From contig CBDATG010000003.1 of NCBI GenBank assembly GCA_965200145.1, forward strand, positions 124,001-188,000: a DNA stretch of 64,000 nucleotides, in the 5' to 3' direction. This document shows positions 19,505 through 28,623 of the stretch, in pieces; position 1 is the first letter of the stretch, and the number at the start of each line of letters is the position of its first letter. Source of the stretch: CBDATG01 sp965200145 (GTDB lineage Bacteria > Chloroflexota > Dehalococcoidia > Lucifugimonadales > Lucifugimonadaceae). Position numbers and translations under genes: made by a program. The notes below the pieces were generated by a model. That model saw only the letters and a program-made list of their open reading frames with translations, was not told where the DNA came from and ran no database searches.

Positions 19505-22500
19505 GTGACTCGCAACGCTATCGGCCTGATCCTGAAGCGGACGCTAGCCAACTGGCGACTGCTGACGGCCGTCATAATCGGCTCCACGCTCGCCGGCACC
19601 ATTATGGCAGCATCGGTCGTCTACTTCGAGTCTCTGCGCGACATCGCTTTGCAGAAAGAGCTGGCAGACCAAGCGCCCGCGGACTTGGACATCTTGATGG
19701 AAGTCGACAAGGTCCCATCGACGCGCGAAGCGGATGCCGAAGTCGCGGCGGTGATGCAGGAAAAGGTCATCAGCCGAATCTCGAAATTCACTAACCGCGT
19801 CTCAACTTCCAAGCGAACATGGACATTCTTCGTTGACGAACCGCCAGAGCTAGTGCCTTCGAGCGACTGTCCGTGCCGTCCCACGGTCGCAGAGCCAGAC
19901 TACGTCGATGAGGATGGCAACGAGTTCATTGAGTGCGACTGTCGGCGAATCCAGTGCATGACCGTCGCAGACGAAACCACCTACACGGAGATCGTAGAAG
20001 GTACACGTCCAAATCCCGTCCGTTACGCCGGCGGCTCAGAACTCACCGTAGAAGCAATGCTCGACAGGCCGTCGGCCGAGGCGTTCGGCGTCCAGGTCGG
20101 CGACATAGTCCCTGCGCGGCCACATTGGGACGAGCCACGGCAATCGGTGAACATCAAACTGACCGGCATCTACCAACGCCGTAACGCCGACTCGGTCGAT
20201 TGGCGCATCCATGATCAGGCGTTCGGCAACCGCAGCAGCACCCTCACCATCGCACAGTTCGTGTTCCCGCCGGCGACGATATCAGACGCGCTCGCCCTGT
20301 ACTTCCCGAACATGGGGTCAGAACATGCATGGTTCTTCGACATCGCCCCGGAGTTGATCCACGCAACCGACACGACCAACATCCGCACCACGCTGGAACT
20401 GACAGAAAACGAACTCCGGTCAGTCGTCGACGGATTCGTGATGGACACCGAACTTGATTCGACTCTGCTTCGGTTTGAGGTCGAGCTATTCTTCAACCGC
20501 CTGCCGATGTTCATCGTGCTGATACTCATCGTGCTGGTCGTCGTCTACTACACATCGACGCTAGCAGGCCTGCTAATCGACGCGCAGTCGTCAGACATGG
20601 CATTACTGCGGAGCCGCGGCTCAACATCAAGGCAGCTCTTCGCAATGTTCCTGGTGGAAGCGGTGATTCTCGCAACTTTCGCAGTGACGCTCGGACCGGT
20701 GTTGGCAATGGGCGGCGTGTCACTCATCGGCACCATACCGTTCTACGACCAGCTGACCGGCGGAGAGCCGATGCCTGTCAACTTCACCACCAACGTCTTC
20801 CTCATGGCCGTACTCGCCGCCGTCATGGTGCTCGTCGCATTGCTGGTGCCTGCCATCCGCGCTACCCGTCGCAACGTGCTGGCTGAACGCGCCGGAAGAG
20901 CACGACCGCAACGACTCGCATTCATTCAGCGGTACTACATCGACTTGGGATTCCTCGCCCTGGTCATGTTCATGTTCTGGCAACTCACTCGGCAAGGCTC
21001 GTTCGTCGCTACAAATCTATTCGGCGAAAACGTCGTCAATCAGGTCATCCTTGCCGTGCCAGCCGTATTCCTAGTCGCCGCCGGAATCGTCCTGCTACGG
21101 TTGTTCCCGCTAGCCATGGAGCTGCTAGCACGCGTGTTGGCAAGCCGTTGGGTCTCAAAGGTCACGCCACCCGCCGTCGTACTAGGCATCTGGCAGATGG
21201 CACGCAACCCATCGCACTACTCACGCATATCGCTGTTGCTGATACTCACCGCCGGACTCGGTGTCTTCGCTGCCAGCTTCGCCGCAACGCTCGAACGCAG
21301 TGCCAGAGAGCAAGTGTTGTACAGCACCGGCGCAGACATCAGGGTTACCAGCGTGTCAACCCGCGCTGGTGGAAGGTCTGTAGATGTAGATACCTTGATG
21401 TCCGAACTCAACGGAGTCGAAACGGCAACATCGATCTACAGACTTCGCGGGTCGCTGATATCCGGTTTCAGCGCGGACCAGTTCACGCTCTTCGCCGCCG
21501 ACCTCGACGCTATCTCGGACGTCGCTTGGTACCGCGACGACTTCGCACCTGCATCATATGCCGATCAACTGCACCAGATTAAGACTGGCTTTGAACCTGG
21601 CCTGCTCCTGCCGGAGCAGTCGCGTTGGATATCCGCACGCATCAAGCCCCTCGTCTCCATGCAGAACGTCGCATTGGTCGCGCGCATCAGCGACAAGAAT
21701 GGACGCTTCTACTCCGTCGGACTCGGCACCCTGTTACCCGATACTCCCAACAGACAAGGCTGGGACTGCAACCTACGATTCGCCGACCCGGAGACCGCGC
21801 AGTACCCAATCCCGACATGGTGTCGCATAGGTGTCAGCCTGCAACCTATAGCTTTCGGACGCAATCGACCGTTGCAACCCGAACGCCCGTTCAGGTTACA
21901 TTCCATAGGAGTCACAACATTCGACGGCGCGATGCCTAGCGGCGCAATAGACATCGACGACATCGCTGTCCACCTCAACATCGTTACCGACATGCGAATC
22001 ATCGAAGATTTCAACTCCGCACCGGAAGAAAGATGGACTGTGATGCGTCCCACAACCGAGTCGTTCGCCGACGCACTCGAACCGTCACCACTAGGAGCCT
22101 GGGAATCCGAGAATCCCGGCTTGGCACGCTTCCGCTGGACAGAGGGAAACCCTGGGCAATTCAGAGGCATCACGTACGGCTCAGGATTATCGCACTCGCC
22201 AGTCTTGGTGAGCCCGTCATTGTTAGATGACTTCGCAGCTGAAGTCGGCGAAACCGTCGGAGTGAATATCGAGAATGAGCGCATCGATCTAGAGATAGTC
22301 GGAGTCATCGACTACTTCCCGACGCTAAATCCAGATACATCGCGCTTTGCCATCATGGACCGCGACTATGCCGAGAGTCTCATCAACAGCCGCCGCATAT
22401 CAAACGAGCGCCGTCCGAACGAGATCTGGGTCTCAACGGAAACCGGTATCCCATCGCCTGCTGACCTGGAAACGTTGCTCGACGAGGTCGGCACAACGTC

Positions 22501-23050
22501 GGTCAGCTACGCCGCCACCGGGCGAGTCAACTCATCGCTCAATCGGCTCGGATTGCGTTCCGGCGCAGTCGTGGACCGACTGCGGTTGCTATCCGACGTC
22601 AGCGTTGACCCGCTCGTCTCTGAAGGATGGCGCGCCCTGCTCGGTGTCGCATTCGTAACCGTACTCGTGGTGACTGCTGTCGGATTCCTAGTGCACACCC
22701 GAGTGTCGTTCCGCAACAAATTGCAAGAGTTCGCGTTGCTACGTACCATCGGACTCTCCATGCGCCAGCTCATGCTGCTCGTCCTACTGGAACAGGCCAT
22801 TGTTATAGGTGTCGCAATCGCATTGGGCATATTCATGGGAACACGACTCGGCGACACGATTATGCCGTATCTCGCCAGCTCAGGTCAAGAGGCAACCGTG
22901 GTCCCACCGATGACACTGGAAATCGCTTGGACTGGGTTCCTAACCACATTCGGTCTACTGGCCGTCGTCTTCGGGCTACTGGTGATTATCGGATTGATCC
23001 AGGTCTATCGCATGGCCATTCATCGCGTCATGAGGATGGGCGAAGCCTAA
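19505..23050 (+). CDS. ABC transporter permease, FtsX/MacB-like, very large
   Basis: A second permease of 1,181 residues from a GTG start at 19505, with the same plan as its upstream neighbour: an N-terminal helix (about 20-38), a middle helix block (about 340-530) and three C-terminal helices that include the FtsX-type segment around LLRTIGLSMRQLMLLVLLEQ. Its first extracytoplasmic domain contains a cysteine cluster (CPCR...CDCRRIQC, about residues 120-150) not seen in the first permease. The two presumably form a heterodimer. It is separated from the first by 108 bases and from the ATPase gene by 39. Confidence 0.85.
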   Translation: MTRNAIGLILKRTLANWRLLTAVIIGSTLAGTIMAASVVYFESLRDIALQKELADQAPADLDILMEVDKVPSTREADAEVAAVMQEKVISRISKFTNRVSTSKRTWTFFVDEPPELVPSSDCPCRPTVAEPDYVDEDGNEFIECDCRRIQCMTVADETTYTEIVEGTRPNPVRYAGGSELTVEAMLDRPSAEAFGVQVGDIVPARPHWDEPRQSVNIKLTGIYQRRNADSVDWRIHDQAFGNRSSTLTIAQFVFPPATISDALALYFPNMGSEHAWFFDIAPELIHATDTTNIRTTLELTENELRSVVDGFVMDTELDSTLLRFEVELFFNRLPMFIVLILIVLVVVYYTSTLAGLLIDAQSSDMALLRSRGSTSRQLFAMFLVEAVILATFAVTLGPVLAMGGVSLIGTIPFYDQLTGGEPMPVNFTTNVFLMAVLAAVMVLVALLVPAIRATRRNVLAERAGRARPQRLAFIQRYYIDLGFLALVMFMFWQLTRQGSFVATNLFGENVVNQVILAVPAVFLVAAGIVLLRLFPLAMELLARVLASRWVSKVTPPAVVLGIWQMARNPSHYSRISLLLILTAGLGVFAASFAATLERSAREQVLYSTGADIRVTSVSTRAGGRSVDVDTLMSELNGVETATSIYRLRGSLISGFSADQFTLFAADLDAISDVAWYRDDFAPASYADQLHQIKTGFEPGLLLPEQSRWISARIKPLVSMQNVALVARISDKNGRFYSVGLGTLLPDTPNRQGWDCNLRFADPETAQYPIPTWCRIGVSLQPIAFGRNRPLQPERPFRLHSIGVTTFDGAMPSGAIDIDDIAVHLNIVTDMRIIEDFNSAPEERWTVMRPTTESFADALEPSPLGAWESENPGLARFRWTEGNPGQFRGITYGSGLSHSPVLVSPSLLDDFAAEVGETVGVNIENERIDLEIVGVIDYFPTLNPDTSRFAIMDRDYAESLINSRRISNERRPNEIWVSTETGIPSPADLETLLDEVGTTSVSYAATGRVNSSLNRLGLRSGAVVDRLRLLSDVSVDPLVSEGWRALLGVAFVTVLVVTAVGFLVHTRVSFRNKLQEFALLRTIGLSMRQLMLLVLLEQAIVIGVAIALGIFMGTRLGDTIMPYLASSGQEATVVPPMTLEIAWTGFLTTFGLLAVVFGLLVIIGLIQVYRMAIHRVMRMGEA

Positions 23051-23089
23051 TGACGCGATATCCTTGTTTACGCAAGACAGGTTGCAGTT

Positions 23090-23995
23090 ATGACAAACCA
23101 AGATACTTCAACTAATCACAACGCCGACATGACCCCATACATCGTCTGTAGCGGGCTGTTCAAGATCTACAAAGCAGCGGGACTTGAGGTCGTCGCCCTA
23201 CGCGGATTGGAGCTCAACGTCTTCCCGGGAGAGGTGATTGCCATCGTCGGCGCATCAGGATCTGGCAAGTCAACGCTGTTGAACATCTTGGCAGGTTACG
23301 ACGCACCGTCCGCCGGTACCGCACGCGTCGGGCAATACGACCTGCTCAACATGACAGGAAGGGAAGTCGTCAACTACCGCCGACACGAAGTCGGATTCAT
23401 CTGGCAGGAAACCTCTCGCAATCTCTTCCCATATCTCAGCGCCGCTGAGAACGTCGAGCTACCCATGGTGTTGACAGGCGTTTCGGCTGGCGAACGCCGG
23501 GCGCGCGCAGAGAAGCTGCTCGGCATGGTTGGCCTCGACCATCGGCTCGAACACAAGCCCGCGCAACTATCCGGCGGCGAACAGCAGCGCGTCGCCATCG
23601 CAGTTAGCCTCGCAAACGACCCACCGCTGTTGCTCGCAGACGAGCCGACCGGCGAGCTCGATGACCTGACAGGGCAGGAGATACTAGACCTATTCAACGA
23701 AGTCAATCACGAGCTGAGCACCACGATCGTCATCGTGACACACGATCCCGCCGTCGCCACCAGCGTAGGGCGCGCGATCACGATCCGAGACGGACGCACC
23801 AGCACCGAGACAACACGCAAGATCTCTTTCGAAAGGCGAGTCGGCGGTCAGGCCACCGATACCGAGGAGTTCCTCATTGTTGACTCGGCAGGCAATGTGC
23901 AGATACCGCGCGACATGTTGGACGAGTTGCAAATCCAGCGGCGAGTTCGTGTGGCAATCAACAGAGGGAGGGTGACGCTTGAATCAGACGAATAG
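23090..23995 (+). CDS. ABC transporter ATP-binding protein with AbrB-like C-terminal extension
   Basis: A 301-residue MacB/LolD-type ATPase. Walker A is GASGSGKST, the signature is LSGGEQQRVAI, and Walker B is LLLADEPTGELDD, followed by the His switch in VTHDP. After the ATPase core, the last 45 residues (about 255-301) read VDSAGNVQIPRDMLDELQI and continue as a SpoVT/AbrB-like swapped-hairpin sequence. This tail is unusual on a transporter ATPase. The gene overlaps the next ATPase by 17 bases, so the two are translationally linked. Confidence 0.88.
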   Translation: MTNQDTSTNHNADMTPYIVCSGLFKIYKAAGLEVVALRGLELNVFPGEVIAIVGASGSGKSTLLNILAGYDAPSAGTARVGQYDLLNMTGREVVNYRRHEVGFIWQETSRNLFPYLSAAENVELPMVLTGVSAGERRARAEKLLGMVGLDHRLEHKPAQLSGGEQQRVAIAVSLANDPPLLLADEPTGELDDLTGQEILDLFNEVNHELSTTIVIVTHDPAVATSVGRAITIRDGRTSTETTRKISFERRVGGQATDTEEFLIVDSAGNVQIPRDMLDELQIQRRVRVAINRGRVTLESDE

Positions 23996-24686
23996 CAAAC
24001 CGACAATACAAGCGATCGACATCTCCAGGACCTTCCAGCTCTCCGGAGAGACGGTAACCGCCGTCAAGAAGATGACCTTCAACGTCTATCCGGGACGTTT
24101 CATCGCCTTGGTCGGAAGGTCAGGATCAGGAAAGACAACACTGTTGAATCTCTTGGCGGGACTCGATCATCCAACCGCAGGTCAGGTCCTCTTTGAAGGA
24201 CGCGACATGGCGAAGTTCAAAGAGAAGGACTTCATCCAGCTCCGCCGCCATCGCATCGGAGTCGTCTTCCAGTCCTTCGCCCTGCTACCACTGCTCTCCG
24301 CATACGAGAATGTCGAGCTCCCAATGCGTATCGCAGGACTATCTTCAAGCGACCGTAGGCGGCGCACGCAGGAATCGCTAGAGATGGTCGGACTAAACCG
24401 TCGCGCACGCCACCGTCCATTTGAGCTCTCCGGCGGGGAGCAGCAACGCGTTTCTATAGCTCGCGCCGTAGCCATGGAGCCAGACATAGTCCTCGCAGAC
24501 GAACCGACCGGAGAACTCGACTCAACCAACGCACAAGCGATTTTCGGACTCTTCCGCCAAATGGTCACCGATCAGGGAATGTCTGTCGTCGCCACGACGC
24601 ACGATCACACCCTGCTAGACATGGCAGACCAGATCTACACCATGCAAGACGGCGAACTCGAGCTAACCGAAAACAGGATCGGTTAG
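23979..24686 (+). CDS. ABC transporter ATP-binding protein (MacB/LolD type)
   Basis: A 235-residue ATPase with Walker A GRSGSGKTT, signature LSGGEQQRVSIA, Walker B IVLADEPTGELDS and the His switch in TTHDH. It is of normal length for the LolD/MacB ATPases and lacks the C-terminal extension of its neighbour. Two different ATPases with two different permeases suggest a heteromeric transporter in which each permease may have its own partner. It is the last gene of the operon; degraded transposon DNA follows. Confidence 0.9.
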   Translation: MNQTNSKPTIQAIDISRTFQLSGETVTAVKKMTFNVYPGRFIALVGRSGSGKTTLLNLLAGLDHPTAGQVLFEGRDMAKFKEKDFIQLRRHRIGVVFQSFALLPLLSAYENVELPMRIAGLSSSDRRRRTQESLEMVGLNRRARHRPFELSGGEQQRVSIARAVAMEPDIVLADEPTGELDSTNAQAIFGLFRQMVTDQGMSVVATTHDHTLLDMADQIYTMQDGELELTENRIG

Positions 24687-24760
24687 GAAACGGTGTACCT
24701 GTGGCCACTGCGGGTCGATTCGGCTGATTAAGCGATTGTCAACCCCTGACTCTTGTCATC

Positions 24761-25240
24761 GTGGACTCAGCCTGTTATCACGGAGTGGATGACGAAACGA
24801 CGCTCAAAACACCGAAAGACTACATCCACCGCCCAACCCGTTGCGGGCACGAGCGAGTAGTAGGCGTCAGAGACCGTGAGACGAACACGGTGGCGGGCCG
24901 AGGCGATACATCGCACGGATGCGCGCACGCTGACAGACTCCGTGCACGCGTGGACAGAACTGGCTACAGTAGTCTCCACCGACGAGGCACCGTCCGACGA
25001 CCGATTCAACCGACCACATCAGAGCAAAAGCACAGCATCGGGAAATATGTGAGAGGCATGGCGCACACGAACGGGATCGAGTCGTTCTTGGCGATGCTCA
25101 AGCGCGCCAACCTCGGAGTGTTACGCCACTTCAGCTTCAAGCAGATGTATCGCTATGTCGCCGAGGCCACGGGCAGGCATAACGTTGCACATGTCGGAGC
25201 AACTGCGCGTCACCGTCATCAGCGCGTTCGCCAACAGGTT
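24761..25240 (+). pseudogene. Relic of an IS1595-family transposase (ISXO2-like)
   Basis: The stretch between the ABC operon and the methyltransferase holds pieces of an IS1595-type DDE transposase in more than one frame. VVGVRDRETNTVAG and, further on, HSIGKYVRGMAHTNGIESF with LKRANLGVLRHFS and the RYVAEATGRHN end match the family's C-terminal half in one frame. The middle part, with the catalytic-Asp segment VSTDEAPSDDRF, is in another frame. The N-terminal zinc ribbon is missing. At least two frameshifts plus truncation make it non-functional. I could not find terminal inverted repeats. The remaining bases from 24687 to 25310 show no other gene. Confidence 0.75.
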
Positions 25241-25310
25241 GCCATACGCCGGCGTCATCAGACCTAAGCATCACGCCAACCAGCGTTGATCAAGAACTGG
25301 GAGTAGACAC

Positions 25311-28300
25311 ATGCCCTTCGACGAAGCGCAGCTCAACGGGCGGATAGCCGGTCTGATCCGCCATCTGACCACGGACATAGGCTGGCATGTGCGTGAGGAA
25401 GCCAAGGGGGTCCTACTGGATCACAAGCTCGCGAAACCCGACATCGTGATACGACGCGGCGACGCGCCCCCGGTCATAATCGAGAACGAGTACGCGCCCG
25501 GTTCAACTCTCGAGCAGGACTGCTTGAGCAGACTTGGACTCATACTGGAAGAACATCAAGGCGGTAAGGGCGGGTTGGTGTCGGTAGTCTTCGCACTTCG
25601 CTCCCCAGGTGAGTTGCGGGAATGCGAAACTGGGGGCGAGGCAGAGACCATGCTTCAGATCGGGGTGAACCTCGAGTTCGCGGTGTACCGCGGGAAACCG
25701 GAATATTACTCACGCTTCCCACAAAGCGGTTTCCTTCGCGGCGATATGCGAGACCTGGTGAACTTCGTCAAGCCCGCATCCATTCCCGAGGACATCGTCG
25801 CTCGAGCTGCTGACACGCTGACACGTGGAGCGAATGAAGCCGCAACGATACTGATCCGACATTCTGAGCGCACGGCCTTCGGGGCGAAGCTGGGCGAAAA
25901 GCTCAGGCAACCATGGCCCGCCTCAGTCGATATTCCCAACACGCAAACGGGGATAAGACAGGAGAAAGCCGATGCTGATGCGCGGTTGCAGACCGCCAAG
26001 ATGTGCGCCACCATGCTCATCAACGCCTGCGCCTACCAACAGAACCTGTCGAATCACCATGACGACATTAATGACCTTGCGACTGTCCGCGATCTCAAGG
26101 GGCGAGGTGAGTTGAGCAAGTCGCTCGTGGCGGACGAGTGGAAGCGGATACTCGCCATCAACTACTGGCCGATATTTCATATCGCGAGGGAGCTGCTACT
26201 GGAACTGCCGACTGAAGCCGTGTCGGAAATGTTGCCTGGCATGATCGACGCGGCGAACTACATCCAGGCTGCGATGCGTCAGAACGACATCGCGGGCATC
26301 GTGTTCCAGCGGCTGATCGCCGACAGGAAGACGCTGAAGACTTACTACACCCGGCCTGAGAGTACGGTTCTAGTCGCTCATCTCGGAGTGCACGATGACA
26401 TCGACTGGAGCAATCCGGATAGAGTCCGCAACTATCGCATAGCGGACTATGCGTGCGGCACAGGTGGGCTATTGCTCGCGGCCTACCAGAGGGTCCGCGA
26501 CCAGTACAGGGCGCACGGCGGGAACCCCGATCGTTTGCACTCATACATGATGGAGCATTCGCTGACGGCTTGCGACATCATGCCGGCGGCGGTTCACCTA
26601 TCGTCGTCTCTGCTGTCTTCGGTTGCACCAAGCACTGCTTACGAGGGGACGCGCCACATCCTCTTCGGGTTCGGCGGTGTGAAACGCAGGGACAGACGTG
26701 GTGAGGTCATCAAGGATGCCGACGGAATACCAGTTTTGGAACGAGATGGGAAGGGACGCATCATCGTCGACATCGGGTCGCTTGTGCTACTTGACATGAA
26801 GTCATCCAAGCGACAGATCGTGCTCCCCATCAATGAGCAGATGGCACTTGGACCCAGAGGCGAGCGTAGCACTATTGAGGTCGAAATGGCTCCCATGAGT
26901 CAAGACCTAGTAATCATGAATCCACCGTTCACGAGCCCCACCAAGAGTTCGCCATTCAACGCGGATGACCATGTAAAGGACCACAAGAACCCCGCGTTTG
27001 CCGCTTTCGGAACGTCCCGGGCCGAGCAGAAAGCCATGAAGCAGATGGAGCTCATGCTGGGTCGGAACACGATCAGCGACGGCAACGCAGGACTTGGCAC
27101 CACGTTCACAGCGATCGCAGACAACATGGTCAAGTCAGGAGGGCGTATCGCCTTAATACTGCCGACATCCGCCATGATGGGAGGTAGCTACGACGTTGCC
27201 AACAGGCAGGCCTACAGCTGGCAACGTCTCCGTCGTTTAGTCTACGGACAATATGACCAAATCGTGATCGTGTCGATAGCGCAACCGGAACAAGCGGACT
27301 CTGCCTTCTCCGCTGACAGCAACTACGCGGATTGCATTCTCTTCGCAACCAGGACCAGCGGGTCCGCAACTCAGCGTAAGTCTGCCCATTTCGTAAACCT
27401 CCGCGCGCGACCGGCCACTCAGATCGAGGCGCAGGAAACTGCACGGTCGATCAAGGACGCGATCCAGCGGACCACCCGTATCGGTGCCCACGAGTACATA
27501 CGCATCGGCGACGAGGTGGTAGGGTTTGTCAGCTTGGAGACGATCCATCCCCTAAAGAAGTGGACGTCTGTCTGTCTTCGGGATCCGAAATTAGCCGCTC
27601 GAATCCGGCAACTCGCCAGAGGCGAGCTCAACCTGCCCCAACGAGCCGAGACCATTACGATCCCCATGTGCAGCCTTGGCCAGATCGGGCGTGTTGGCCC
27701 GATCGCCAGAGACATCACCGGGCCCGACCGTGGTCCATTCAGTAAGGTCAGTGGTGCAAGCAATTCGGACGAATACCCGATGCTTTGGAATCACGCTCCC
27801 ATTGGTAAGAAGCGAGAATTGTTCCTGCAGGACACAATGCTTACTCGGCCGGATAGTCATGGCGTGGTCAAAGAGGGATGGAATGATAAAGCCGCACAAA
27901 TATGGCGTAGTGCTACGCATCTGCACATCAACGTCATAATGAGCTTTAATGGCAACTCGACCGTCGCCGGATTCACGGCGAGAAGATCTCTCGGCGGACG
28001 GGCATGGCCCACTGTCAAAGCTGAGAGCGTCGACCACGAAAAAGCGTTGTGTGTGTGGCTAAACAGCACGCTAGGCATGGCAGTCTACTGGCTTGAGAGC
28101 AACCGGACTCAAGGCGGACGTGGGCAGTCATCGCCCACCGCAATCCCAAGCGTTTCGGTATTAGATGTGCGCGTCCCCCCCCCCCCCCCCGCGTCTCCGC
28201 GGCGGTCAAGATATTCGATGACCTGCAAGACAAGGTCTTGCTACCTGCGAACGAGGCCTATCGTGACCCAGTACGCCAAGAGCTCGACCGCCGTATTCTA

Positions 28301-28435
28301 ACTGAGGTTCTGGGACTCGACGACCAATCGGTTGAGCAATTGGCGATACTCCGCAACCAGTGGTGCGCCGAACCCACCGTTACCGGAGTCAAGAAGACAG
28401 CCATACAGCACAACACGCAAGACCTTAATGCTTGA
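25311..28435 (+). CDS. Large N6-adenine DNA methyltransferase with nuclease-like N-terminus; frame broken at a poly-C tract
   Basis: The first 955 codons encode an N-terminal domain with a PD-(D/E)xK-like pattern (KPDIVIRRG...VIIENEY, about residues 42-64), then a methyltransferase with motif I ADYACGTGG and motif IV NPPFTSP. This resembles one-chain type I-like or IIG enzymes. At 28175-28190 a run of 16 C throws the frame out: the sequenced allele reads a proline run and 40 unrelated residues, stopping at 28301. The shifted frame continues the protein as AAVKIFDDLQDKVLLPANEA to a stop at 28435. A tract of 17 or 14 C would restore one chain of about 1,040 residues. Either the gene is phase-variable and this copy is off or altered, or the homopolymer was miscounted. 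The neighbouring IS relic suggests acquired DNA. Confidence 0.8.
28175..28190 (+). repeat. 16-C homopolymer inside the methyltransferase gene
   Basis: Sixteen consecutive C near the 3' end of the coding region, the longest homopolymer noticed in the window. Tracts like this in restriction-modification genes of other bacteria change length by slipped-strand mispairing and switch the gene. Confidence 0.9.
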
Positions 28436-28623
28436 AGATACAGAGCATCAACGGCCTAGGCGCTCTTGCACTCCGATCCTGCATATAGAGCTAAATCGCA
28501 AGGTATCCAGCATGTCCGCCGAAAAGGTAGCAGACACCATTAAGGAACCCGACGAGTAATGCTAACGGCTTAACACCTAGATTGCCAAATGCGCCCTGGC
28601 CACAGGTTTATCATTCCAACCAG

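Noticed and set aside
28238..28435. Separate small gene after the methyltransferase
   Set aside because: Its sequence is the natural C-terminal continuation of the methyltransferase in a shifted frame after the poly-C run, not an independent gene.
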